A stretch of DNA of 64,000 nt from positions 1 through 64,000 of the forward strand of contig DITC01000022.1 of the NCBI GenBank assembly GCA_002422685.1, written 5' to 3'. The translations under genes and the position numbers were made by a program. Origin of the DNA: Thauera sp. UBA6194. GTDB taxonomy: Bacteria; Pseudomonadota; Gammaproteobacteria; Burkholderiales; Rhodocyclaceae. Position 1 is the stretch's first letter, and each line of letters starts with the position of its first letter. Shown piece by piece: positions 33,316-42,391 of the stretch. Below the pieces are notes generated by a model. That model did no database searches. It saw nothing but the letters and a program-made list of their open reading frames with translations, and was not told the DNA's origin.

Positions 33316-34701
33316 ATGATCCGCAAGCTGCTGCGCAAGGTCTTCAAGCGCCCGGCGACCGCTGCCCGCCACGAACCCGCCTTCATCCCCGTCGAACGCC
33401 ACGGCATCCGCCGCGAGCAGCTGTCGCCGGCCGCGCGCAAGGTGTGCGCCGTGCTGCAGGAGAAGGGCTTCAAGGCCTTTGTCGTCGGCGGTGCGGTGCG
33501 CGACCTGCTGATCGGCCAGCCGCCCAAGGACTACGACGTCGCCACCAGCGCCACGCCCGAAGAGGTGCGCGCCGCCTTCCGGCGCTCGCGCATCATCGGC
33601 CGCCGCTTCAAGATCGTGCACGTGATGAGCGGGCCGGAGACCATCGAGGTCTCCACCTTCCGCGCCAGCCAGGACGCCGAGAGCACCGAGACCGACGAGC
33701 ACGGCCGCGTGCTGCGCGACAACGTCTTCGGCAACCAGCAGGAAGACGCCACTCGACGCGACTTCACCGTCAACGCCCTGTACTACGACCCCGGCAGCGA
33801 GACCATCGTCGACTACCACCACGGCGTCGCCGACATCCAGCAGAAGACCCTGCGCATGATCGGCGACCCGCGCACGCGCTACCGCGAGGACCCGGTGCGC
33901 ATGCTGCGCGCGGTGCGCCTGGCGGCCAAGCTCGGGCTGACCATCGACCCCGCCGCGCGCCAGCCGATCCGCGAGATGGGCCCGCTGCTCGAGAACGTCC
34001 CTGCGGCGCGGCTGTTCGACGAGATGCTCAAGCTGCTGTTCTCCGGCCACTCCATGAAGTGCCTGCAGCAGCTGCGCGGCGAGGGCCTGCACCACGGCCT
34101 GCTGCCGCTGCTGGACGTGATCCTCGAGCAGCCGATGGGCGAGCGCTTCGTCACCCTGGCGCTGGAGAACACCGACGAGCGCGTGCGCGAGGACAAGTCC
34201 GTGTCGCCCGGCTTCCTGTTCTCCACGCTGCTGTGGCACGAGGTGCTGAAGACCTGGGACAAGAAGAAGGCCGCCGGTGACCACAGCCAGCCCGCGCTCT
34301 TCGAGGCCATGGACGAGGTGCTCGACGCCCAGGCCGGCAAGCTCGCCATCACGCGCCGCATCGCCGGCGACATCAAGGACATCTGGGCCATGCAGCCGCG
34401 CTTCGACAAGCGCGCCGGCAAGGCGCCCTACCGTGTCATCGAGCAGCCGCGCTACCGCGCCGGCTGGGACTTCCTGCGCCTGCGCGCGCAAGCCGGCGAG
34501 ATCCCGATGGAGCTGGTCGACTGGTGGGACGACTTCGCCCACGCCGGTCACGACGAGCGCGAGGCGCTGCTGCGCCAGGCACCGGCCGACGCGGCCCCGG
34601 CCGCCAAGAAGCGCCGCCGCAAGCGCCGCAAACCGGCAGGGGCGTCGGCGAACGCATCGACAGACTTCGCCGACGCTGCGCCCGCAGCTGACAACGCCTG
34701 A
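33316..34701 (+). CDS. pcnB: Poly(A) polymerase I
   Basis: This 461-residue protein adds 3' poly(A) tails that promote RNA decay. It has the nucleotidyltransferase signature FVVGGAVRDLLIGQPPKDYDVAT with its two Asp, RRDFTVNALYYD, and RYREDPVRMLRAVRLAAKLG. A highly basic C-terminal tail (KKRRRKRRKPAG) is typical of poly(A) polymerase I rather than CCA-adding enzymes. The start at 33316 (MIRKLLRKVFKR) is chosen by family; no strong Shine-Dalgarno. First gene of the folK-dNK-panBC cluster. Confidence 0.92.
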   Translation: MIRKLLRKVFKRPATAARHEPAFIPVERHGIRREQLSPAARKVCAVLQEKGFKAFVVGGAVRDLLIGQPPKDYDVATSATPEEVRAAFRRSRIIGRRFKIVHVMSGPETIEVSTFRASQDAESTETDEHGRVLRDNVFGNQQEDATRRDFTVNALYYDPGSETIVDYHHGVADIQQKTLRMIGDPRTRYREDPVRMLRAVRLAAKLGLTIDPAARQPIREMGPLLENVPAARLFDEMLKLLFSGHSMKCLQQLRGEGLHHGLLPLLDVILEQPMGERFVTLALENTDERVREDKSVSPGFLFSTLLWHEVLKTWDKKKAAGDHSQPALFEAMDEVLDAQAGKLAITRRIAGDIKDIWAMQPRFDKRAGKAPYRVIEQPRYRAGWDFLRLRAQAGEIPMELVDWWDDFAHAGHDEREALLRQAPADAAPAAKKRRRKRRKPAGASANASTDFADAAPAADNA

Positions 34702-34712
34702 GCCCGCGCCCA

Positions 34713-35312
34713 TTGTCCCCTTCAGTGCCCACCTCAGTGCCCACGTCAGTGCCCACCTCAGTGCCCACCTCAGTGCCCACTTCAGCACCCACCTCAGCGT
34801 CCGACACCGCGCGCGCCTTCGTTGCCTTCGGCGCCAACCTCGGCGACCCGCTCGCCGCCTTCGCGCTCGCGCTCGAGCGCCTCGACGCCCTGCCCGGCAC
34901 CCGCGTCTTGGCGAAGTCCGCGCTCTACCGCACGGCACCGGTCGGTGTCGGCGCACAGCCCGACTACATCAACGCAGTCATCGCGCTCGACACCACGCTG
35001 CCCGCGCGCGCGCTGCTCGACGCCCTGCTCGCCATCGAGCACGAGGGCGGACGCACGCGCGACTTTCACATGGCGCCGCGCACCATGGACCTCGACCTGC
35101 TGCTGCACGGCGACAGCATCATCGACGAGCCCGGCCTGCAGGTGCCGCACCCGCGCATGCACCTGCGCGCCTTCACCCTGCAGCCGCTGGCCGAGATCGC
35201 GCCCGATACGCTGATCCCGGGCGTCGGCACGGTGGCCGCGCTGCTGCCGACGGTCGCGGATCAAGCGATCAACCGGATCACCCCGACCGCAGACGGTGGC
35301 TCCCACGCCTGA
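34713..35312 (+). CDS. folK: 2-amino-4-hydroxy-6-hydroxymethyldihydropteridine pyrophosphokinase
   Basis: FolK activates the pterin with ATP in folate synthesis. The conserved body starts at ARAFVAFGANLGDPLAAF and includes ALYRTAPVG, PDYINAVIALDT, RTRDFHMAPRTMDLDLLLHG and VPHPRMHLRAF. The N terminus is odd: a Ser-Val-Pro-Thr repeat encoded by 12-bp tandem DNA repeats, with an in-frame GTG in most units. The listed start (TTG 34713) is the farthest plausible one; initiation at any repeat GTG, or further in, is possible. No Shine-Dalgarno is seen. Confidence 0.9.
   Translation: MSPSVPTSVPTSVPTSVPTSVPTSAPTSASDTARAFVAFGANLGDPLAAFALALERLDALPGTRVLAKSALYRTAPVGVGAQPDYINAVIALDTTLPARALLDALLAIEHEGGRTRDFHMAPRTMDLDLLLHGDSIIDEPGLQVPHPRMHLRAFTLQPLAEIAPDTLIPGVGTVAALLPTVADQAINRITPTADGGSHA
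34722..34805 (+). repeat. 12-bp tandem repeat in the 5' end of folK
   Basis: The unit TCAGTGCCCACC repeats from 34722 for five close copies (34722-34781), then two degenerate copies (34782-34805). Being a multiple of three, copy-number change would alter protein length but not frame. Each good unit carries GTG in frame. Confidence 0.9.
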
Positions 35313-35365
35313 GCCACGGCGCACAGCGTCGACCCGCCATCGCCCCCTCACGCACCGCGCTCGCC

Positions 35366-35473
35366 ATGCCCGCCTGGCTCCAGTTGCTGTACATGAAGCA
35401 GCCGATCAAGCTTGACTATCTGTGGGCCGCCTTGTGTATGCTCGGTGCGGTCTATTTCATTTTTCGCAGTTGA
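35366..35473 (+). pseudogene. Internally deleted DUF486 (DMT-type) membrane protein gene
   Basis: The 35-residue frame joins MPAWLQ, which matches the usual start of DUF486 proteins, directly to LLYMKQPIKLDYLWAALCMLGAVYFIFRS, which matches their C terminus. About 75-80 central codons of the usual ~115-residue, four-helix protein are missing with the frame kept. This reading rests on remembered family sequence. It lies between folK and the deoxynucleoside kinase gene. Confidence 0.65.
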
Positions 35474-35496
35474 AGCGGACGCGAGGCGCCCCCCGC

Positions 35497-36135
35497 ATGC
35501 TGGACAAGGCACATTACATCGTCGTCGAAGGCCCGATCGGCGCCGGCAAGACTTCGCTCGCGAAGCGTCTGGCCGAGCGCCTTCAAGCCGAAACCCTGTT
35601 CGAGCAGGCCGAGCTGAATCCCTTTCTCGGCCGCTTTTACCAGCAACCCGAGCGCTGGGGTATGGCGACCCAGCTGTCGTTCCTGTTCCAGCGCATCGAC
35701 CAGCTCACTGGCCTGGGCACCATCGAGGGCGAACGGCGCGTGGTGGCGGATTTCCTCTTCGACAAGGACCGCCTGTTCGCCGAACAGAACCTGGCCGAGG
35801 ACGAGCTCGCGCTCTACCGCCGCGTGCACGACAGCCTGCAGCCCACGAGCGCCCCGCAGCCCGACCTCGTCATCTACCTCCAGGCCCCGCCCGACACCTT
35901 GCTCGCTCGCATCAACAGGCGCGGCCTCGAGGCCGAGCGCCGCATCACCGAGACCTACCTGCACCAGGTCGCCGAACGTTACACGCGCTACTTCTATCAG
36001 TACGAGGCCGCGCCGCTGTTCATCGTCGATACCGACAAGCTCAACCCGGTCGACCGCGACGAGGATTTCGAGCTCCTGCTCACGCGCCTGCGCGAGATGC
36101 GCGGCTACCGTGAATTCTTCGGATATGCAGACTGA
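35497..36135 (+). CDS. Deoxynucleoside kinase family protein
   Basis: This 212-residue P-loop kinase begins MLDKAHYIVVEGPIGAGKTSLAKRLAE (Walker A GPIGAGKTS). It has the family DKDRLFA (DRS-like) segment after VVADFLFDKDR and a lid with RINRRGLEAER. It phosphorylates deoxynucleosides such as deoxyadenosine or deoxyguanosine; specificity is unknown. It is regularly found between folK and panB in Betaproteobacteria. The start at 35497 is chosen because upstream codons belong to the DUF486 remnant. Confidence 0.88.
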   Translation: MLDKAHYIVVEGPIGAGKTSLAKRLAERLQAETLFEQAELNPFLGRFYQQPERWGMATQLSFLFQRIDQLTGLGTIEGERRVVADFLFDKDRLFAEQNLAEDELALYRRVHDSLQPTSAPQPDLVIYLQAPPDTLLARINRRGLEAERRITETYLHQVAERYTRYFYQYEAAPLFIVDTDKLNPVDRDEDFELLLTRLREMRGYREFFGYAD

Positions 36136-36259
36136 ACACCGGGAGCGCAGCGGCGCGCCGGCCTGCCCGCGGTCGGCAGAGCACGTCCTGCGCGCGCCCG
36201 GCGCACTTGTGCCGCGCGAGGGTTTCGTGAAAACTGCGGCCTCCCAACAGGAGTCATGA

Positions 36260-37075
36260 ATGAGCTACCTTCAGGACCAGAAGCCCGTCACCCTCTTCGA
36301 GCTCGGCAAGATGCGCGCCGAAGGCCGCAAGATCGCCATGCTCACCGCCTATGACGCCAGCTTCGCTGCGCTCCTCGGCCGCGCCGGCGTCGATGCCATC
36401 CTCATCGGCGACTCGCTCGGCAACGTGCTGCAGGGCCAGAAATCCACGCTGCCGGTCACGCTCGAGCACATGGCTTATCACACCGAGTGCGTCGCGCGCG
36501 CCAACGCGCGCCCGCTCATCGTCACCGACATGCCTTTCGGCACCTACCACGAGAGCCCGGAACAGGCGATGCGCAACGCCGCGCGCCTGATGGCGGCGGG
36601 CGCGCAGATGCTCAAGCTCGAGGGCGGCGAGTTCATGGCCGAGACCGTGCGCTTCCTGGTCGAGCGCGGGGTGCCGGTGTGTGCTCACATCGGACTCACG
36701 CCTCAGGCGGTGCATCAGCTCGGCGGCTATCGGGTGCAGGGTCGCAGCGACGAAGGCGCCGCCCGCCTCAAGGCCGACGCGCTCGCGCTCGAGCAAGCCG
36801 GTGCCGCGCTCATGGTGATGGAAATGGTGCCGGCCGCCCTCGCCGCCGAGATCACCGCCAGCCTGAAGCGCATGGCCACGATCGGCATCGGCGCCGGCCC
36901 GGACTGCGATGGCCAGGTGCTGGTGCTGCACGACCTGCTCGGCGTGTATGCCGGCAAGACCGCGCGCTTCGTGCGCAATTTCATGGACGGCGCGGCGAGC
37001 ATCGAAGAGGCCGTGGCGCGCTACGCCAGCGCGGTCAAGGACGGCAGCTTTCCTGCGGCCGAGCACTGCTACTGA
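36260..37075 (+). CDS. panB: 3-methyl-2-oxobutanoate hydroxymethyltransferase
   Basis: This 271-residue enzyme makes ketopantoate from 2-oxoisovalerate, the first step of pantothenate synthesis. Family sequence: KIAMLTAYDASFAALL, ILIGDSLGNVLQGQKSTLPVTLEHM, AGAQMLKLEGG and VPVCAHIGLTPQ. Metal-binding Asp and Glu residues are in place. AGGAG lies before the ATG. Followed 29 bp later by panC. Confidence 0.96.
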   Translation: MSYLQDQKPVTLFELGKMRAEGRKIAMLTAYDASFAALLGRAGVDAILIGDSLGNVLQGQKSTLPVTLEHMAYHTECVARANARPLIVTDMPFGTYHESPEQAMRNAARLMAAGAQMLKLEGGEFMAETVRFLVERGVPVCAHIGLTPQAVHQLGGYRVQGRSDEGAARLKADALALEQAGAALMVMEMVPAALAAEITASLKRMATIGIGAGPDCDGQVLVLHDLLGVYAGKTARFVRNFMDGAASIEEAVARYASAVKDGSFPAAEHCY

Positions 37076-37104
37076 GCACAGCGCCCGCCACCGCGCATTC
37101 ACGG

Positions 37105-37944
37105 ATGACCCAAGCCATGCAGATCCACGACACCATCGACAGCCTGCGCGCCGCCCGCGCCCGAGCCGGCAAGGTCGCCTTCGTGCCCACCATGGGCAAT
37201 CTCCACGACGGCCACATCGCGCTCATGCGCCAGGCCGGCGCGCATGCCGACTGCGTGATCGCCAGCATCTTCGTCAACCGCCTGCAGTTCGGCGCCGGCG
37301 AGGACTTCGACCGCTACCCGCGCACCTTCGCGGCCGACTGCGAGAAGCTGCAGGCGGCGGGCGTGGCGCATCTGTTCGCGCCCGATGAGACCGTGATGTA
37401 CCCACAGCCGCAGCGCTACCACGTCGACCCGGCACCGGCCCAGGTGTCCATCCTCGAGGGCGAGTTCCGCGCAGGCCACTTCCGCGGCGTCGCCACCGTG
37501 GTGATGAAGCTGCTCAACATCGTCCAGCCCGACATCGCGCTGTTCGGCAAGAAGGACTACCAGCAGCTGATGGTGCTGTCGAACATGGTGCGCGAGATGG
37601 CCATGCCGGTAGAGGTGCTGCCGGGCGAAACGATCCGCGCCGATGACGGCCTGGCGCTGTCCTCGCGCAACGGCTACCTGAGCGCGGACGAACGCACGCG
37701 CGCGCCCCTGCTCTACCGCCTGCTCAACCGCATCCGCGACGCGGTGCGCGCCGGCGATCACGACCTGCTCAAGCTCGAGACCGAGGCCATGGCCGAGCTG
37801 GAAGCGGCCGGCTGGCAGCCGGACTACATCACCGTGCGCCGTCGCATCGACCTGCAGCCGCCGGTGCAACTCGACGATCCGCTGGTGGTGCTCGCGGCGG
37901 CAAAGCTGGGGCGCACCCGGCTCATCGACAACCTCGAAATCTGA
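37105..37944 (+). CDS. panC: Pantothenate synthetase
   Basis: This 279-residue enzyme joins pantoate and beta-alanine using ATP. Signature: VAFVPTMGNLHDGHIALMRQA (HxGH-type motif), ASIFVNRLQFGAGEDFDRYPR, LEGEFRAGHFRGVATVV, FGKKDYQQL and GLALSSRNGYLS. Here the usual VNPxQF is VNRLQF. ATG 37105 or 37117 could both be used. Confidence 0.96.
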   Translation: MTQAMQIHDTIDSLRAARARAGKVAFVPTMGNLHDGHIALMRQAGAHADCVIASIFVNRLQFGAGEDFDRYPRTFAADCEKLQAAGVAHLFAPDETVMYPQPQRYHVDPAPAQVSILEGEFRAGHFRGVATVVMKLLNIVQPDIALFGKKDYQQLMVLSNMVREMAMPVEVLPGETIRADDGLALSSRNGYLSADERTRAPLLYRLLNRIRDAVRAGDHDLLKLETEAMAELEAAGWQPDYITVRRRIDLQPPVQLDDPLVVLAAAKLGRTRLIDNLEI

Positions 37945-38075
37945 GCCCCGATGCAGTAAGGGTTCGCCCGCCCTTGCACCGGCTGGCGGTTGTGGTTAAA
38001 ACCGAAACACTTGAAGAACCGGGCCGCCTCGCCTGCCGAGGCAGGCCTGCCAACAACGAAGGGGGAGTAACGAAC

Positions 38076-38522
38076 ATGAACACGACGGTAAAACAGATTC
38101 TTGACCTCAAAGGTGCAGCCTTCCACGCCGTCCGCCCGACCGACTCGGTGTTCGATGCGCTGTCGCTGATGGCACAGCACGACATCGGCTGTGTGCTCGT
38201 TACCGAAAACGACGCGCTGGTCGGCATCTTCACCGAGCGCGACTACGCGCGCAAAGTCGTGCTGAAGGGCCTCGTCTCGCGTGACGTGCGAGTCGGCGAC
38301 CTGATGACGCCGAACCCCTACACGGTGGACACCCTGCAGACCGCCGATCAGGTCATGGCCACGATGACGGCAAAGCGCTTCCGCCATATTCCGGTGGTCG
38401 AAAAGAACAAGGTGATCGGCATCGTCACCATCGGCGACATGGTCAAGTCCATCGTCAGCCAGCAGGAAAAGACCATCAAGCAGCTCGAGAGCTACATCGC
38501 CGGCGACCTCGCCGCCGAATGA
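38076..38522 (+). CDS. CBS-domain pair protein
   Basis: This 148-residue protein is a tandem CBS (Bateman) module: repeat one ~10-70 (AVRPTDSVFDALSLMAQHDIGCVLVTENDALVGIFTERDYAR), repeat two ~78-135 (VMATMTAKRFRHIPVVEKNKVIGIVTIGDMVK). Such stand-alone pairs sense adenine nucleotides and regulate partners. GGGGGAG lies before the ATG at 38076. A strong terminator follows. Confidence 0.9.
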   Translation: MNTTVKQILDLKGAAFHAVRPTDSVFDALSLMAQHDIGCVLVTENDALVGIFTERDYARKVVLKGLVSRDVRVGDLMTPNPYTVDTLQTADQVMATMTAKRFRHIPVVEKNKVIGIVTIGDMVKSIVSQQEKTIKQLESYIAGDLAAE

Positions 38523-38548
38523 AGGTTGGCGCGTACCGCGCCAGCAGA

Positions 38549-38594
38549 CACACAAACGCCGGAGCCGACACGCGTCGGCCCCGGCGTTTGTGTG
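38549..38594. terminator. Long bidirectional hairpin terminator
   Basis: CACACAAACGCCGG and CCGGCGTTTGTGTG pair perfectly over 14 bp, and inside them GCCGAC/GTCGGC extends the stem. It lies between the CBS gene (plus) and pepN (minus), so it can end both. Confidence 0.75.
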
Positions 38595-38705
38595 TGCACG
38601 GGCGGTGACGGGAGGCCTGCGGGGCGATGGCGGGCCGCCATCGCGGCCGCCCGCGCCGCTAGCTCACGGCATCGGCCACCCCGGCCGCGTCACGCCCCGC
38701 AGGCC

Positions 38706-41384
38706 TCACTCCACCAGCGCCTTGCCGACGACCTCGGCGACATCGGGCGACAGCCCCTCGGTGCCCAGCACACGCTCGAGCTGCGCCCGGATGCTGGCCT
38801 GCAGCGCCGGCACGAAACGGCGCCAGCTCTCGAGCGCACGCGCCATGCGCGCCGCGACCTGGGGGTTTCTGGCGTCCAGCGCGATGACCTGATCGGCCCA
38901 GAATTCATGGCCACTGCCATCGGCTGCATGAAACTCACCCGGGTTGGCACGGAAGAAGGTTCCGAGCAGGGCATACACCTTGTTCGGGTTCGACAGGCTG
39001 AACGCGGGGTCGCTCAGCAGCACGCGCACGCGCGCCAGCGCCGGCTCGCCGTCCTCGCCCCAGGACCACGCGCCCGCCTGCAGCGCGAACCACTTGTCGA
39101 GCACCAGCGCGTCGTCGCGATGGCGGTCGTGGAAGGCCTGCAGCGCGGCAGTACGCGCCGGGCTCGCGCTCTGCACCAGCGCGGCGAGCGCGCCGAAGCG
39201 CTCGGTCATGTTGGTGGCGCTGGCGAAGCGCGCCTCGGCACGCTGCAGGCCATCGGTGTCGCCCGCCGCGGCGAGGTAACGCAGCGCCAGGTTGGCGAGC
39301 GCGCGACGGCCGGCGTCACCCGGGTGGTAGCGGTAGTCGCCGGGAACCTGCATCGCGTCGAACACGCGCAGCCAGTCGGCCGCGAGCGCGCCACCGAGCG
39401 CGCGCATCAGCCGGATCAGCGCGCCGCGCAGCGCGCCGGGGTCGGCCGGCGACATGCGCTCGAGCAGGTAGGCCTCGCCCGGCAGCGCGAGCGCCTGGGC
39501 GCGGAAGGCAGGATCGAGCGCGGCGTCGTTGAGCAGGATGCGGAAGGCGCTGACGAAGGCTTGCGGGACCTCGGCGCCGGCATCCGCAGCGAGGCCCAGC
39601 GCGACACGCTCGGCGTAGCGCTGCGCGGCATCCCAGCGGTTGAAGGGGTCGGCGTCATGCGCCATGCGGAAGGCCAGGCGCGCATCGTCCTCGTCGAGCT
39701 CCAGAATCACCGGCGCAGAAAAACCGCGCAGCAGCGAGGGCACCGGCTCGGCGGCAAGGCCGACGAAGCGGAAGGTGTGCTCGTCCTCGGTCAGCTTGAG
39801 CACGCGCGTGGTGGCGCCGGGTTGCGTCTCGCCTTCGAGCTGCAGCGCCAGGTCGCGCCCGTCCGCGCCGATCAGGCCCACCGCGACCGGAATCACCAGC
39901 GGCAGCTTGGCATGCTGACCGGGCGTGGCCGGGGTCGATTGCGCCAGCGTCAGCGTGTAGCTGCCGTCGGCGGCGTTCCACACCCCGCTTGCCTTCACCC
40001 GCGGCGTGCCGGCCTGCTCGTACCAGCGCATGAACTGGTCGAGGTCGAAGCCGTTGTTGGCCTCGGACATCACCTCGACGAAGTCGTCGCAGGTCACTGC
40101 CTGGCCGTCGAAGTAGCTGAAATAGAGGTCCATGCCGTTGCGGAAGCCCTCCTGCCCGAGCAGGGTGTGCAGCATGCGGATGACCTCGGCGCCCTTCTCG
40201 TACACCGTGGCAGTGTAGAAGTTGTTGATCTCCTGGTAGCTGTCCGGACGGATCGGGTGCGCCATCGGCCCGGCGTCCTCGGGGAACTGCGCGGCGCGCA
40301 GCACACGCACGTCGTCGATGCGCTTGACCGCACGTGCCGAGGCCGCGCCCTCGGGGCCGGCCGCACGCGCCAGCATGTCGGCGGAAAACTGCTGGTCACG
40401 GAAGACGGTGAGGCCTTCCTTCAAGGTGAGCTGGAACCAGTCGCGGCAGGTGACGCGGTTGCCGGTCCAGTTGTGGAAGTACTCGTGCGCGACCACGCTC
40501 TCGACGTTCTCGTAGTCGAGGTCGGTCGCGGTGTCGGGCTTGGCGAGGATGAACTTGGTGTTGAAGATGTTCAGCCCCTTGTTCTCCATCGCGCCCATGT
40601 TGAAGTCGGCCACGGCGACGATCATGAAGCGGTCGAGGTCGAGCTCGAGGCCGAAGGTCTCCTCGTCCCAGCGCATCGAGTGCACCAGCGAATCCATCGC
40701 GTGCTCGACGCGGTCGAGGTTGCCCTCTTCCACCCACACCTGCAGCAGCACCTCACGGCCGGACATGGTCTGGACCTTGCGTTCGAGGGCCACCAGCTTC
40801 GCCGCGACCAGCGCGAACAGATACGAAGGCTTGGGAAACGGGTCTTCCCACTTCGCGTAGTGGCGACCTTCCGGCAGTACGCCCTGGTCGATGAGGTTGC
40901 CGTTGGAGAGCAGCACCGGGCAGGCCGCACGGTCGGCTTCGAGCGTGACGGTGAAGCGCGCCATCACGTCCGGGCGGTCGGGGAAGCAGGTGATGCGGCG
41001 GAAGCCCTCGGCCTCGCACTGGGTGAAGAAGCCACCGTTCGACAGGTACAGGCCCGACAGCGTGGTGTTGGCGCGCGGATTCACCCGCGTGACGACCTCG
41101 ACCACCACCGCGTCGCCGCTCGCGTCGATCTCGAGCACGCCGCCGTCCATCTCGCGCAACGCGGCCGGCGCCTCGCCATCCACCGTCAGCGACACGCGCT
41201 CGAGCGCCTCGCTCCACAGCCGGATCGGCCCCTCGCCCGCGTCCCGGTGGCGCACGCAACGCATGCGGTTGGTGACGAGCGTGGCGTCGGCGTCGAGGCG
41301 AAAGTGCAGGTCGACGGCGTCTACCGTCCACGGTAGCGACTGGTAGTCGGCGCGCTGGATTGTCGGGGCGTGTTCAGTTCTCAT
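38706..41384 (-). CDS. pepN: Aminopeptidase N (M1 family)
   Basis: This 892-residue zinc peptidase removes N-terminal residues from peptides. The GAMEN motif (NMGAMENKGLN) and the zinc site HEYFHNWTGNRVTCRDWFQLTLKEGLTVFRDQ with catalytic Glu are intact, and length matches E. coli PepN (870). Translation from ATG 41384 has GGAG upstream. Cytosolic; no signal peptide. Confidence 0.96.
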   Translation of the reverse strand: MRTEHAPTIQRADYQSLPWTVDAVDLHFRLDADATLVTNRMRCVRHRDAGEGPIRLWSEALERVSLTVDGEAPAALREMDGGVLEIDASGDAVVVEVVTRVNPRANTTLSGLYLSNGGFFTQCEAEGFRRITCFPDRPDVMARFTVTLEADRAACPVLLSNGNLIDQGVLPEGRHYAKWEDPFPKPSYLFALVAAKLVALERKVQTMSGREVLLQVWVEEGNLDRVEHAMDSLVHSMRWDEETFGLELDLDRFMIVAVADFNMGAMENKGLNIFNTKFILAKPDTATDLDYENVESVVAHEYFHNWTGNRVTCRDWFQLTLKEGLTVFRDQQFSADMLARAAGPEGAASARAVKRIDDVRVLRAAQFPEDAGPMAHPIRPDSYQEINNFYTATVYEKGAEVIRMLHTLLGQEGFRNGMDLYFSYFDGQAVTCDDFVEVMSEANNGFDLDQFMRWYEQAGTPRVKASGVWNAADGSYTLTLAQSTPATPGQHAKLPLVIPVAVGLIGADGRDLALQLEGETQPGATTRVLKLTEDEHTFRFVGLAAEPVPSLLRGFSAPVILELDEDDARLAFRMAHDADPFNRWDAAQRYAERVALGLAADAGAEVPQAFVSAFRILLNDAALDPAFRAQALALPGEAYLLERMSPADPGALRGALIRLMRALGGALAADWLRVFDAMQVPGDYRYHPGDAGRRALANLALRYLAAAGDTDGLQRAEARFASATNMTERFGALAALVQSASPARTAALQAFHDRHRDDALVLDKWFALQAGAWSWGEDGEPALARVRVLLSDPAFSLSNPNKVYALLGTFFRANPGEFHAADGSGHEFWADQVIALDARNPQVAARMARALESWRRFVPALQASIRAQLERVLGTEGLSPDVAEVVGKALVE

Positions 41385-41437
41385 TTTTTCTCCATCTGTA
41401 CCGGATCGGCGCAACAAGGGCGCGAGTGTACGCTGCC

Positions 41438-42334
41438 TCAGGCGCCGGCGCGATCGGCCACCAGCACGTCGCCAGCGGACTGGGCGAGGATGTGCTTGGT
41501 GACGCTGCCGAGCAGCATCTCGCCGATCAGGCCCTGGCCGCGCTTGCCGATCACGATCAGGTCGCAGTCCTGCGCCTGTTCGTGCTCGAGCACCTGGGTG
41601 CTCGCTTCGCCATGGACCACGATGCGGCGCACGCGGTTCTCGTCCGCCCCCGCCGCGGCGACGAGTTCGTTCATGCGCGCCGTGGCCTCGCGGCGTGCAT
41701 TGACGCGCAGGCTGGCCAGCGCACTCTCCTCGACCCCGGCGTAGCGCAGCTTGCCCTCGAAGGGCACCTCGAAGGCATGCAGCAGCACGTATTCCGCCTG
41801 CGGCGCCACGCGCTGCGCCAGCCGCAGCGCCTCGAGCGCGCGCGGCGAGAAGTCCACCGGCACCAGCACCCGCCGGTAGGGTTCGTGCGCCATCTGCTTG
41901 ACCACAAGCAGCGGACGCGTCGTTTTTCCCAGCACGCGCTCGGTGGTCGAACCGACCAGCAGCTCGCGCAAGAAACCCGCCCCGCGCGCGCCCATGACGA
42001 TCAGATCGGCATCGATCGCATCGGCATGGCTGTTGATTTCGGCCAGCACATTGCCCACCACCATGTGCAGCTCGGACTGCACCCCGTGGCGCGCCTCGAG
42101 CTCGCCTGCGAGCCTCATCACCTCGCCGCGCATCTCGTCGAGCAGTGTCTGCTGCATGCCCGCCGCGTCGGCGTCGACCAGTTGACGCAGGGCATCGAAG
42201 GCGCCGAAGCTCACCACGTGCTGAAGCGACAGGCGCGCACCCAGCCCGCTGGCCACGAGCGCAGCGCGCATCACCGCATGACGAGCGAGCGGCGAGAGGT
42301 CGGTGGCGGCCAGGATGTTGCGGATCGGCGTCAT
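41438..42334 (-). CDS. Tandem universal stress protein
   Basis: This 298-residue protein has two UspA domains: ~1-150 (NILAATDLSPLARHAVMRAA, VMGARGAGFLRELLVGSTTERVL) and ~155-298 (RVLVPVDFSPRALEALRLA, VIGKRGQGLIGEMLLGSVTKHIL). Both keep the G-x2-G-x9-G(S/T) ATP-binding loop. ATG 42334 is chosen because AAGGAG lies 7 bp upstream. Confidence 0.9.
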   Translation of the reverse strand: MTPIRNILAATDLSPLARHAVMRAALVASGLGARLSLQHVVSFGAFDALRQLVDADAAGMQQTLLDEMRGEVMRLAGELEARHGVQSELHMVVGNVLAEINSHADAIDADLIVMGARGAGFLRELLVGSTTERVLGKTTRPLLVVKQMAHEPYRRVLVPVDFSPRALEALRLAQRVAPQAEYVLLHAFEVPFEGKLRYAGVEESALASLRVNARREATARMNELVAAAGADENRVRRIVVHGEASTQVLEHEQAQDCDLIVIGKRGQGLIGEMLLGSVTKHILAQSAGDVLVADRAGA

Positions 42335-42391
42335 GCTCACGCTCCTTGTGACGGCCCGACGAGGCGCTGCGCCCCGGCGCGGCCGATCATT

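Noticed and set aside
34277..35473. Plus-strand open frame of 398 codons across pcnB and folK
   Set aside because: Its translation is low-complexity out-of-frame reading of pcnB and folK; only its last ~35 codons, the DUF486 remnant, resemble a family.
38526..41336. Plus-strand open frame of 936 codons opposite pepN
   Set aside because: Antisense shadow of an intact, motif-complete aminopeptidase N.
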